This document shows positions 17,817-25,514 of a stretch of DNA of 64,000 bases, one piece after another. The notes under the pieces are model-generated. The model searched no databases, was not told where the DNA came from, and saw only the letters and a list, made by a program, of their open reading frames with translations. Numbering within the stretch: the first letter of the stretch is position 1; the number at the start of each line of letters is the position of its first letter. The position numbers and the translations under genes were made by a program. This stretch comes from Lichenibacterium dinghuense (GTDB lineage Bacteria > Pseudomonadota > Alphaproteobacteria > Rhizobiales > Beijerinckiaceae). The stretch lies in NCBI RefSeq assembly GCF_021730615.1, contig NZ_JAJLMN010000001.1, positions 1,231,001-1,295,000 on the forward strand, written 5' to 3'.

Positions 17817-19843
17817 TCGGGACGGCATTCGCGCGGACGACGGCGTCGACGGTCCGGCTCGGGGCGGCGCGGTGCGAGCAGGCCTTGCGGCGGGTCCTCG
17901 CCGGCGGGCGGGCGACGGGTGCGGCGACCGGCGCGCTGGCCTTGCTCCTGGCCGCCTCCGCGGTGGGCTTGGCCGTCGAGAGCGACTTCGCGGGCCGCGT
18001 CTCCCCTCTGTCCGGCGCCGACGCCTTCCTCTACGACGCATCGGTCGCCGCCCTCGCCGCCCTGCACCGCGGCGATCCCTGGCCGACGACCGCGGTCGTG
18101 CTCATCGACCGGACGACCCTGACGGCACCCGGCTGGTCGTCGGTGCCGAGGGCGCTGCAACAGCCGCAACTCGGCCGGCTCGGCCGCGACCTCCTGGACG
18201 CCGGCGCGCGGCGGATCGGCTACGACCTCGTGTTCGCGTTCGATCCGGCCGATCTTCCGCCTCCGCTGGGCGCGTCGCCCGGGTACGACGCCCCGCTCGC
18301 GGATCTCCTGGCGTCGCGGGGCGAGGACGTGGTGCTCGGGACGGACGCCTCCGTTCCGCCCGCGCCGCGGTACGCGGGGATGGTCGGCCCGGCGCGGTTG
18401 GGCGTCATCGATCTGCAGACCGAGGGCGACGGCCGCGTCCGCAGTGTCGCCGACCGTGTGCGGCTCCCGGACGGCGACAGGCGGTTCGGTTTCGCCGCCG
18501 CGCTGGCGCGGGATCCCGAGGGGTCAGACAGTCTCGCGGGCCGGACTTTCATGGTGCCGGCGGCCGCGGTGGGCACGATCCCGCACCTGTCCGGCTCGGA
18601 GGTCGCGACCTGCCTCGCGACCCCCGAGGGACGCGACGACCTCGGGCGTCTGCTGCGGGGCCGGACGGTCGTGATCGGCTCCGGCCTCGGGGGCGAGGAC
18701 GAGCACGCGGGTCCGGACCGCTTCCTGCCCCGATCGGTCGCTGTGCGCGGTGGCGGCCCGGCCTGCGGCGGGCGCACGGACGCAGCCTCCGGCCGGAAGG
18801 CGGCCCGCGTGCCCGGCGCGTTCCTCCAGGCCGCGGCCGTCGAGGCGCTCCAGTCGCGATCACCGATCGCGCTCGCGCCGGAGCCCCTCCGCATCGGCGT
18901 GGACATGTCGCTCGCCTGCCTCGTCCTCGCCATCATGCGGCTCGTCGATCGCTCGGTTCGCCTGCCGGCCGGCCGAAGCCGGATGCTGGGCACGACGGCC
19001 CGCTCCGCCGCGATCCTGTCGGCGTCGCTCGCCCTGCTGGGCGCGACCGCGATCGGGATCGCGACCTTCGGCTTGGCGGTCTGGCGCCTCTGGCTCCCGA
19101 TCGGCAACGTCGCAGCCGTGATGAGCGGCTTCTGCATCGCCGGCACGATGGCGGTGGCGCTCAGGCGGGACATGGCTCTGGCGGATCTCAAGCTCGCCTT
19201 CGGGCGCTGGCTGCCGCCCCACGTCGTCGAGGCGACCCTCGACGCGAGGCGGACCGTCCTGCACGGCAGCGAGCGGATCATCACCGTGCTGATGGCGGAT
19301 CTGAACGACTTCACGCCCTTCTGCGCCGCCCACCGGGACAGGCCTGAGGCGATCGTCGCAGCCATCAACAGGAAGTTCTCTCTGGCTCAGTCCGCCATCG
19401 ACCGACACGGCGGCTGCCTCGACAAGTTCGACGGCGACGCGGTGATCGCGTTCTGGAACGGCGTCCAGCCGCAGCCCGACCACGCGTCGCGCGCGGTGAG
19501 GGCGGCCCTCGCCCTGATCGAGGCCGATCGTTCGGACCGGGGGTCTCCCCTCACCTTCAAATGTGCCATCGCGACCGGGGTCGCCTTCGTGGGCCGGTAC
19601 GGCTCCGAGCAGAAGAGCAGCTTCTCGGCGATCGGCGAGCCCATGAACCTCGCCGCCCGCCTCGAAAAGCTATGCCGCCTGCACGGCATCGATATCGTGA
19701 TCGCTGGATCGACCGTGGAGTCGATGAGCGCTGCCCCTCCGGCCGGCACTCGGCCTGAACGCGCGGTGCTGGTCGGGCAAGCGCCCCTCAAGGGGTTCGA
19801 CGACCCGGTCGCATTCTATACCGTCTCGGCGATGCCCGACTGA
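17813..19843 (+). CDS. CHASE2-domain class III adenylate/guanylate cyclase
   Basis: 676 residues. After an N-terminal membrane helix (ALALLLAASAVGLAV) comes a periplasmic CHASE2 sensor (~60-350: AVVLIDRTTLTAPGW, DLLDAGARRIGYDLVF). Two to three membrane helices follow (~360-450). The C-terminal cyclase domain (~470-670) has the metal-binding aspartates in VLMADLNDF and KFDGDAVIAF, a substrate-recognition lysine (DKFDGD), and the transition-state Asn/Arg pair in NLAARLE. The enzyme should make cAMP (or cGMP) in the cytoplasm in response to a periplasmic cue. It is coupled to the FecR-like gene by an ATGA overlap. The context suggests the cue is an envelope state read by the neighbouring secreted proteins; this is inference. 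Confidence 0.9.
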   Translation: MIGTAFARTTASTVRLGAARCEQALRRVLAGGRATGAATGALALLLAASAVGLAVESDFAGRVSPLSGADAFLYDASVAALAALHRGDPWPTTAVVLIDRTTLTAPGWSSVPRALQQPQLGRLGRDLLDAGARRIGYDLVFAFDPADLPPPLGASPGYDAPLADLLASRGEDVVLGTDASVPPAPRYAGMVGPARLGVIDLQTEGDGRVRSVADRVRLPDGDRRFGFAAALARDPEGSDSLAGRTFMVPAAAVGTIPHLSGSEVATCLATPEGRDDLGRLLRGRTVVIGSGLGGEDEHAGPDRFLPRSVAVRGGGPACGGRTDAASGRKAARVPGAFLQAAAVEALQSRSPIALAPEPLRIGVDMSLACLVLAIMRLVDRSVRLPAGRSRMLGTTARSAAILSASLALLGATAIGIATFGLAVWRLWLPIGNVAAVMSGFCIAGTMAVALRRDMALADLKLAFGRWLPPHVVEATLDARRTVLHGSERIITVLMADLNDFTPFCAAHRDRPEAIVAAINRKFSLAQSAIDRHGGCLDKFDGDAVIAFWNGVQPQPDHASRAVRAALALIEADRSDRGSPLTFKCAIATGVAFVGRYGSEQKSSFSAIGEPMNLAARLEKLCRLHGIDIVIAGSTVESMSAAPPAGTRPERAVLVGQAPLKGFDDPVAFYTVSAMPD

Positions 19844-20133
19844 CGCCTCGCCTTCGGATCGGAGGAGTCGGCTTCGTCCCGGCTTTCACGGGCTGCCGTG
19901 ATGTCCGGAGCCGTGAGGGTGGGCCTTCCCCCTCTCCGCGAGGACCGCGGCGCCGATGTCCCCGATCGCGCCACTTCGACCTTCTCGGTCGGCGTATCGC
20001 CCTTCGCCGCGATGCCCTGCAGCAGCTCCGGGAAATCGCGATCGTCGCGCTTCGACCACCCGTGAGCGGTGCCGATGCTGCGCCAGGGGCGGCACCGCGG
20101 AGGACCAGCACCGTCGTCGCACCAGATCCCCAT
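19816..20133 (-). CDS. Possible small protein downstream of the tartrate-type dehydrogenase
   Basis: A 105-codon frame from ATG 20133, starting 27 bases after the stop of the dehydrogenase gene on the same strand and overlapping the 3' end of the cyclase gene by 28 bases. The middle (GWSKRDDRDFPELLQGIAAKGD) has coding-like codon use, but I recognise no family and the ribosome site is weak (CGGG). It could be a real hypothetical gene, a fragment, or chance. The rest of the 317-base gap between the convergent genes holds nothing I can name. Confidence 0.25.
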   Translation of the reverse strand: MGIWCDDGAGPPRCRPWRSIGTAHGWSKRDDRDFPELLQGIAAKGDTPTEKVEVARSGTSAPRSSRRGGRPTLTAPDITAARESRDEADSSDPKARRQSGIAETV

Positions 20134-20160
20134 CCCGGGGCTGAGGCGCAGGCGGCGGCG

Positions 20161-21216
20161 TCACGGCCCGACCTCGGCCGCCACGGCGGCTGCGACGGCC
20201 GCCGTCGAGGCGGTCCCGCCCTGGTCCGGCGTCAGGATCTTCCCGGTCGCGACGACCCGCTCGGCGGCGTCGAGCACGGCCCTGGCGGCTTCGACCTCGC
20301 CGAGGTGCTCCAGCATGAGGGCGCCCGACCAGATCGCGGCGAGCGGGTTGGCGAGGCCGCGGCCCGCGATGTCGGGCGCCGAGCCGTGCACCGGCTCGAA
20401 CATGGACGGCACCCCGCCCGACGGATTGATGTTGGCGGAGGCCGCGAAGCCGAGGCCGCCCTGGATGGCGGCTCCGATGTCGGTCAGGATGTCGCCGAAC
20501 AGGTTGGAGGCCACCACGACGTCGAGGCTGCCGGGATCCGTGATGAACCGGGCCGCGATCGCGTCGACGTGGTAGCGCGTCACCGCGACGTCGGGGTAGT
20601 CGGCGGCGACGAGGTCGGTCACGTCGTCCCAGAACACCATGGAGTGCTTCTGGGCGTTGGACTTGGTGACGGAGGCGAGCCGGCCACGGCGCTTGCGGGC
20701 CCGCTCGAAACCGTGGCGCAGCACGCGCTCGACGCCGCGGCGGGTGAACACCGAAGTTTCGATCGCGACCTCGTCGGCCGTGCCACCGTGCACCCGGCCG
20801 CCGGCGCCGCTGTACTCGCCCTCCGTGTTCTCGCGGATGCAGAGGATGTCGAAGTCCTCCGCCCGAAGCGGCCCCTTGACGCCCCTGAGCAGGCGGTGCG
20901 GCCGGGCGTTGACGTAGAGGTCGAACCCCTTGCGGATCGGCAGCAGCAGGCCGTGCAGCGACACGGCGTCCGGCACGCGCCGCGGCCATCCCACGGCGCC
21001 GAGGTAGATCGCAGCGTAGGGCCTGAGCTGCTCCAGTCCGTCCTCCGGCATCATGCGCCCGTGCCGGAGGTAGTGCTCGCACGACCAGGGGAAGGCGTCG
21101 CCGCTGAGGCCGAAGCCGAAGCGCCTGGAGGCCGCCTGGAGCACCGACCAGCCGGCCTCGACCACGTCGACGCCGATGCCGTCGCCCGGGATGAGGGCGA
21201 TCCTGTAGTCCGTCAT
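20161..21216 (-). CDS. ttuC: Tartrate/D-malate dehydrogenase (isocitrate/isopropylmalate dehydrogenase family)
   Basis: 351 residues, the normal length for this family. IALIPGDGIGVDVVEAG is the N-terminal signature. FPWSCEHYLRHGRMMPEDGLEQL and YLGAVGWP are typical of the tartrate dehydrogenase/D-malate dehydrogenase (decarboxylating) branch; leuB differs here. CIRENTEGEYSG and NLFGDILTDIGAAIQGGLG carry the substrate Arg/Glu and metal-binding Asp residues. The enzyme is NAD- and Mn-dependent and oxidises tartrate or D-malate in the cytoplasm. It is the third gene of a minus-strand operon behind a D-2-hydroxyacid dehydrogenase and an aldehyde dehydrogenase (gaps of 28 bases), which fits hydroxyacid catabolism. 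GGAG precedes the ATG. Confidence 0.87.
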   Translation of the reverse strand: MTDYRIALIPGDGIGVDVVEAGWSVLQAASRRFGFGLSGDAFPWSCEHYLRHGRMMPEDGLEQLRPYAAIYLGAVGWPRRVPDAVSLHGLLLPIRKGFDLYVNARPHRLLRGVKGPLRAEDFDILCIRENTEGEYSGAGGRVHGGTADEVAIETSVFTRRGVERVLRHGFERARKRRGRLASVTKSNAQKHSMVFWDDVTDLVAADYPDVAVTRYHVDAIAARFITDPGSLDVVVASNLFGDILTDIGAAIQGGLGFAASANINPSGGVPSMFEPVHGSAPDIAGRGLANPLAAIWSGALMLEHLGEVEAARAVLDAAERVVATGKILTPDQGGTASTAAVAAAVAAEVGP

Positions 21217-21244
21217 GGCTTCACTCCGCCCCGAGCCCGCATGG

Positions 21245-22708
21245 TCAGTCGAGGCCGCCGATGTGGAAGCTCTTCATCTCGAGGTATTCCTCGATGCCGG
21301 AGCTCGAACCCTCGCGGCCGATCCCCGACTGCTTGATGCCGCCGAAGGGCGCCATCTCCATCGACACGCTGCCGGTGTTGAGCCCGACCATGCCGGCTTC
21401 GAGCCGCTCCGCCACCCGCCAGGAGCGCCGGAGGTCGTCGGTGTAGAAATAGGCCGCGAGACCGAACGGCGTGTCGTTGGCGAGGCGGAGCGCCTCCTCC
21501 TCGTGGCGGAAGCGGAACACGGGAGCCAGAGGGCCGAAGGTTTCCTCGCCGGCGAGGCGCATCTCGGCCGTCGCCCCGGTCAGCACGGTGGGCTCGACGA
21601 AGCTGCCGCCCCGGCCGCCCCCGCCGCCGAGCGCGACGCGCGCGCCCTTGCTCCGCGCGTCGTCGAGGTGGGCCAGCACCTTGTCGCGCCCCGCGGCGTT
21701 GATCAGCGGGCCGAGCGTCACGCCGGGCTCGCGGCCGTCGCCGACGCGCAGGCCCGAAACCGCCGCGGCCAGCGCCGCCACGAAGCGGTCGTGGATGCCG
21801 TCCTGCACCAGGATGCGGTTGGCGCAGACGCAGGTCTGGCCGGCGTTGCGGAACTTCGACGCCATGGAGCCCGCGACGGCGAGGTCGAGCGAGGCGTCGT
21901 CGAACACGATGAACGGCGCGTTGCCGCCGAGCTCGAAGGAGACGCGCTTCACCGTGTCGGCGCACTGGCGCATCAGGAGCCGGCCCACCGGGGTCGAGCC
22001 GGTGAAGGACAGCTTGCGCACCGCGGGGTTCGCCGTCAGCTCGGCCCCGATCGCCTGGGGCAGGCCCGTGACGACGTTGACGACGCCCTTCGGGATGCCG
22101 ACGCGCTCGGCCAGCGCGGCGAGGGCCAGGGCCGAGAAGGGCGTGAGCTCGGACGGCTTGATCACGATCGGGCAGCCGGCGGCGAGCGCCGGGGCGGCCT
22201 TGCGGGTGATCATGGCGTTGGGGAAGTTCCAGGGCGTGATGGCGGCCGAGACCCCCACCGGCTCCTTGAGCACCAGGATGCGCCGGTCGGCGGTCGGGGC
22301 AGGCACGCTGGAGCCGGAGATGCGGCGCACTTCCTCGGCGAACCAGCGCACGAAGCCCGCCCCGTAGGCGACCTCGCCCCTGGCCTCGGCCAGCGGCTTG
22401 CCCTGCTCCAGCGTCATGATGAGGGCGAGGTCGTCGGCCGCCGCCAGCATGGCGCCGTGCCAGGCGAGGAGGAGGTCCGCCCGTCGCGGCGCCGGCAGCG
22501 CCCGCCAGGCCGGCCAGGCGGCCTCGGCGGCCGCGACGGCGGCGCGCGTCTCCGCGGTGCCCATGACCGGGACGGTGCCGAGCCGCTCGCCGTTGGCGGG
22601 GTTCGACACGTCGAGCGTGGCGCCGTCCTCCGCCGACGTCCAGGCGCCGTCGATGTAGGCTTCCGTGCGGAACAGGGACGGGTCGCGGAGTCCGGAAGGG
22701 GCGTCCAT
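21245..22708 (-). CDS. gabD: NAD(P)-dependent succinate-semialdehyde dehydrogenase
   Basis: 487 residues, usual for GabD. The Rossmann-type aldehyde dehydrogenase fold shows TPWNFPNAMITRKAAPALAAG, the substrate/cofactor helix FTGSTPVGR, the catalytic glutamate in FELGGNAPF and the catalytic cysteine in GQTCVCANR, with the second cysteine two residues later as in GabD proteins. FGGIKQSGIGREGS is the C-terminal signature. It oxidises succinate semialdehyde or a related omega-oxo acid to the dicarboxylate. GAGG lies 5-6 bases before the ATG. It is the middle gene of a three-gene operon of hydroxyacid/aldehyde oxidation, so glutarate- or malonate-semialdehyde substrates are also possible. Confidence 0.85.
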   Translation of the reverse strand: MDAPSGLRDPSLFRTEAYIDGAWTSAEDGATLDVSNPANGERLGTVPVMGTAETRAAVAAAEAAWPAWRALPAPRRADLLLAWHGAMLAAADDLALIMTLEQGKPLAEARGEVAYGAGFVRWFAEEVRRISGSSVPAPTADRRILVLKEPVGVSAAITPWNFPNAMITRKAAPALAAGCPIVIKPSELTPFSALALAALAERVGIPKGVVNVVTGLPQAIGAELTANPAVRKLSFTGSTPVGRLLMRQCADTVKRVSFELGGNAPFIVFDDASLDLAVAGSMASKFRNAGQTCVCANRILVQDGIHDRFVAALAAAVSGLRVGDGREPGVTLGPLINAAGRDKVLAHLDDARSKGARVALGGGGGRGGSFVEPTVLTGATAEMRLAGEETFGPLAPVFRFRHEEEALRLANDTPFGLAAYFYTDDLRRSWRVAERLEAGMVGLNTGSVSMEMAPFGGIKQSGIGREGSSSGIEEYLEMKSFHIGGLD

Positions 22709-22736
22709 GGGATCCTCGTGAAGGCTTTGGGCACGG

Positions 22737-23669
22737 TCAGTAGCCGCGGGTCCGGTCGACCACGTTGGCCATCGGCAGCCCGTCGCGGTGCCGCCGGACG
22801 GCCTCGATGACCTGCCGGGCGGCGGTGGCCGGATGCGTGGTGCTGGCCACGTGGGGCGTCGCGATCACCCTTGGGTGGGCGAACAGCGGGTGGGCGGCGG
22901 GCGGGGGCTCTGCGGCGAGGACGTCGAGCACCGCCGACGCGAGGCGGCCGGAGTCGAGCGCCGCGGCGAGATCGGCCTCGACGAGGTGCCCGCCGCGGCC
23001 GACGTTGACGAGGCCGGCCCCTTCGGGCAGTGCCGCGAAGAGGGCCGCGTCGAGGATCCCGCGCGTGTCGTCGGTGAGCGGCAGGAGGCAGACGAGGCTG
23101 CGCACGCCGTGCAGGAAGCACGGCAGCGCCGCGCGGCCCGCGAAGGTTTCGATCCCGTCGATCGCCTTGGGCGACGCGCTCCAGCCCCGCACCGGGAAGC
23201 CGAGGCCCGCGAGCGCCGCCGCGGCGGCCTTGCCCAGCACGCCGAGGCCCAGGATGCCCACGGTGTGGTCCGCGGCGCGGCGCACCGGCCGCGCTTCCCA
23301 GCGCCCGTCCCGCTGCGCCTCGACGTAGGCCGGCAGGTCCCGGTGCTGGGCCAGGACCGCGAGGAGCACGTATTCCACCATGGAGCGGGTGAGCTCGGGA
23401 TCCACCATGCGGACCAGCGACACCGCCTCACCGATCGCCGCCGACGACAGGTGGTCGACCCCCGCGCCGAGGTTGAACAGGACGCTGAGGGCCGGCATGG
23501 CGCGGGCGAGGTCGCCGGGCGGCGTCCAGGCCACGAGGTAGCGGGCCCCGGCCGCGGCCTCCGGCGACCAGTCGACCAGCGCGAGGTCCGGCGCCTCCGC
23601 CGCGAAGACGCCGTGCCAGACGGCCCCCCGCCTCGCGTCCGACTTGTACACCACCGTGACCGGATCCAT
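22737..23669 (-). CDS. D-2-hydroxyacid dehydrogenase (GhrA-like glyoxylate/hydroxypyruvate reductase)
   Basis: 310 residues from ATG 23669, the GhrA length. NLGAGVDHL and the NAD-binding loop VGILGLGVLGKAAAAALAGLGFPVRGWS are present. The substrate arginine and catalytic pair lie in NVGRGGHLVEADLAAALD, LASAVLDVLAAEPPPAAHPLFAHPRV and ATPHVAS, where the catalytic His is in PHVAS. It reduces glyoxylate or hydroxypyruvate, or oxidises a D-2-hydroxyacid, in the cytoplasm. It is the first gene of the operon with gabD and the tartrate-type dehydrogenase and is divergent from an Lrp-type regulator 308 bases away. Longer upstream starts are open but would only add a low-complexity leader. Confidence 0.85.
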   Translation of the reverse strand: MDPVTVVYKSDARRGAVWHGVFAAEAPDLALVDWSPEAAAGARYLVAWTPPGDLARAMPALSVLFNLGAGVDHLSSAAIGEAVSLVRMVDPELTRSMVEYVLLAVLAQHRDLPAYVEAQRDGRWEARPVRRAADHTVGILGLGVLGKAAAAALAGLGFPVRGWSASPKAIDGIETFAGRAALPCFLHGVRSLVCLLPLTDDTRGILDAALFAALPEGAGLVNVGRGGHLVEADLAAALDSGRLASAVLDVLAAEPPPAAHPLFAHPRVIATPHVASTTHPATAARQVIEAVRRHRDGLPMANVVDRTRGY

Positions 23670-23977
23670 GGCGTGCCTTTTCCCGGCCTGGCGCCCGAGC
23701 GCCGCCGAGGCCGCCATCATGGTCCGAGCCGCGCGGCACATCGTGCCGTATGGGACGCGATCATCGGGCGGATCGCGCGTCCGGTCCGGCGAAACGGCAG
23801 GGTCTCCCGGCGGCGGCCGGGGTCCGGACCCGATCGCGCCGATCCCCGCGGATCGGGAGCCGAGGGCCCGCATCGGCGGGCGATCGGGCGGGCGACGGAA
23901 TTGCGGGGACGGCCGCCGCGGCATAATCTGCTGTGGGCGGACCGGATGCACCGGCACGCTCCAGAGCCGCGGCAGCC
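23670..23977. promoter_or_regulatory. Divergent promoter region between dehydrogenase operon and Lrp gene
   Basis: 308 bases with no gene. It separates the minus-strand hydroxyacid operon from the plus-strand Lrp/AsnC regulator, the classic layout for a regulator that binds a shared divergent control region. I see no unambiguous inverted repeat of the Lrp type. Confidence 0.4.
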
Positions 23978-24469
23978 ATGGCCCACCCGAGACTGGACCG
24001 GATCGACCTCAAGATCCTGGCCCAACTTCAGCGCAACGGCCGGATGACGAACGTCGTGCTGTCGGACGCCGTCGGCCTGTCCGCGAGTCCCTGCCTGCTG
24101 CGCGTCAAGCGCCTGGAGAAGGCGGGCTACATCACGGGCTACGGCGCCCATCTCAACCTCGCCAAGCTCGGCGAAACCGTGTCCATCTTCACGGAAGTCA
24201 CGCTGCACGACCACAAGCTCGACGACTTCACGCGCTTCGAAGCGGAGGTGAGGAACGTCGAGGAACTCATCGAGTGCCACCTCATCTCGGGCGGCTACGA
24301 CTACCTGCTCCGCTTCGTCACCCGCGGGGTGGGGCACTACCAGGAGGTCATCGAGGGCCTGCTGAAGCGGGACATCGGCATCGCGAAATATTTCAGCTAC
24401 ATCGTCATCAAGTCGCCCATCGTTAAGCCGTACATGCCGCTGACGACGCTTTTCGACGCCCGGCGCTGA
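23978..24469 (+). CDS. Lrp/AsnC-family transcriptional regulator
   Basis: 163 residues from ATG 23978. The N-terminal winged helix-turn-helix (LDRIDLKILAQLQRNGRMTNVVLSDAVGLSASPCLLRVKRLEKAGYI) is followed by the ligand-sensing RAM domain (~65-155: VSIFTEVTLHDH, CHLISGGYDYLLRFV). Members bind DNA as octamers or dimers and respond to amino acids. It is divergent from the hydroxyacid/semialdehyde operon and 67 bases ahead of a LysR gene. The linked catabolic genes suggest an amino-acid-derived inducer; this is inference. Confidence 0.9.
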   Translation: MAHPRLDRIDLKILAQLQRNGRMTNVVLSDAVGLSASPCLLRVKRLEKAGYITGYGAHLNLAKLGETVSIFTEVTLHDHKLDDFTRFEAEVRNVEELIECHLISGGYDYLLRFVTRGVGHYQEVIEGLLKRDIGIAKYFSYIVIKSPIVKPYMPLTTLFDARR

Positions 24470-24536
24470 GCGGACCGATGCGGCGGCGTCGGATCGGGCC
24501 GCGGGGCGCGGCGGCCTCCCTCCGCGGGATGCGGCC

Positions 24537-25430
24537 GTGAACGCGCGCGAGATCGAGGTCTTCCGCACCGTCATGCACCACCGGACGCTCGCGGCGGCGG
24601 CGCAGGTCCTGCACGTGACGCAGCCGGCCCTGTCCAAGGCCCTGCGCCACTGCGAGGACAGGCTCGGCTACCGGCTGTTCAACCGCAACGCGGGGCGCCT
24701 GGTGCCCACCGCCGAGGCGAATGCGCTGATCGCCGAGGCCGATCGCCTCTACCTGCAGGTGCAGAGCTTCGGCGCCCTGGCGCGCGGCATCGGCGGAAAG
24801 GCCGGCGGCGTGCTGCGGCTCGGCGCGACCTCCTCGCTCGCCTCCTCGCTCGTGCCTCAGGCCCTGGCCCGCCTCCGCCGCGAGTTTCCGGACGCGAGGA
24901 TCATCGTCCAGACGCTGGCGGTGCCCGAACTCGAGACGGCGCTGCTGGCGCGCCGGGTCGAGGTGGGGCTCGCCCTCTCGCCCCTGGTGGTACCAGGGCT
25001 CCACGTCGCGAGGGTCGGCAGCGTCCGATGCGTGGTGCTGGTGCGGCGCGACGACCCGTTGGCGTCCCGCCCCGCCCTCGGGCCGCCTGACCTCGCCGGC
25101 GCGGCCGAGGTCGGGTTCGGGGTCGAACAGGACTTCGGCCGCGCCGTCGCGGCGGCCTTCGGGCGGGCCGGCGTCGAGCGGCGCCTGTCCGTCGAGGTCG
25201 GCACCACCACGGGCGCGCTCGCCATGGTCCTGGCCGGCGGCGGCTTCGCGGTGGTGGACGGCTTGACGGAGGCCTACCTCCCGGACGCCGTGGCGGCGGT
25301 GCCGTTCGTGCCGGAGCTGCGCCGGACGGTCTTGATGGTGCGGACCGAGAACTCGGGCACGCCCGCCCTCACGGGGCGCTTCCGCGAGCTGCTGGAAGCG
25401 CTGGGCCGGGACGGCGCGCTCGCCCCATAA
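24537..25430 (+). CDS. LysR-family transcriptional regulator
   Basis: 297 residues from GTG 24537. The N-terminal helix-turn-helix (EIEVFRTVMHHRTLAAAAQVLHVTQPALSKALRHCEDRLGYRLFNR) is the LysR signature; residues ~90-290 are the periplasmic-binding-like effector domain (LRLGATSSLASSLVPQAL, VGLALSPLVVPGL, GTTTGALAMVLAGGGFAVVDG). The context (hydantoinase A/B and a FAD amine oxidase downstream on the same strand) suggests it controls those genes. It lies 84 bases upstream of hyuA, which is in the same direction, so autoregulation and operon control may be mixed. Confidence 0.9.
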   Translation: MNAREIEVFRTVMHHRTLAAAAQVLHVTQPALSKALRHCEDRLGYRLFNRNAGRLVPTAEANALIAEADRLYLQVQSFGALARGIGGKAGGVLRLGATSSLASSLVPQALARLRREFPDARIIVQTLAVPELETALLARRVEVGLALSPLVVPGLHVARVGSVRCVVLVRRDDPLASRPALGPPDLAGAAEVGFGVEQDFGRAVAAAFGRAGVERRLSVEVGTTTGALAMVLAGGGFAVVDGLTEAYLPDAVAAVPFVPELRRTVLMVRTENSGTPALTGRFRELLEALGRDGALAP

Positions 25431-25514
25431 CCTGCGCTCATACCCCGCCCCGCCCGGCGAGCGTGGATCGACCGCCGCCGGCGTGGAAGTCTCGCCGCGA
25501 CGGGGAGAGGCGCG

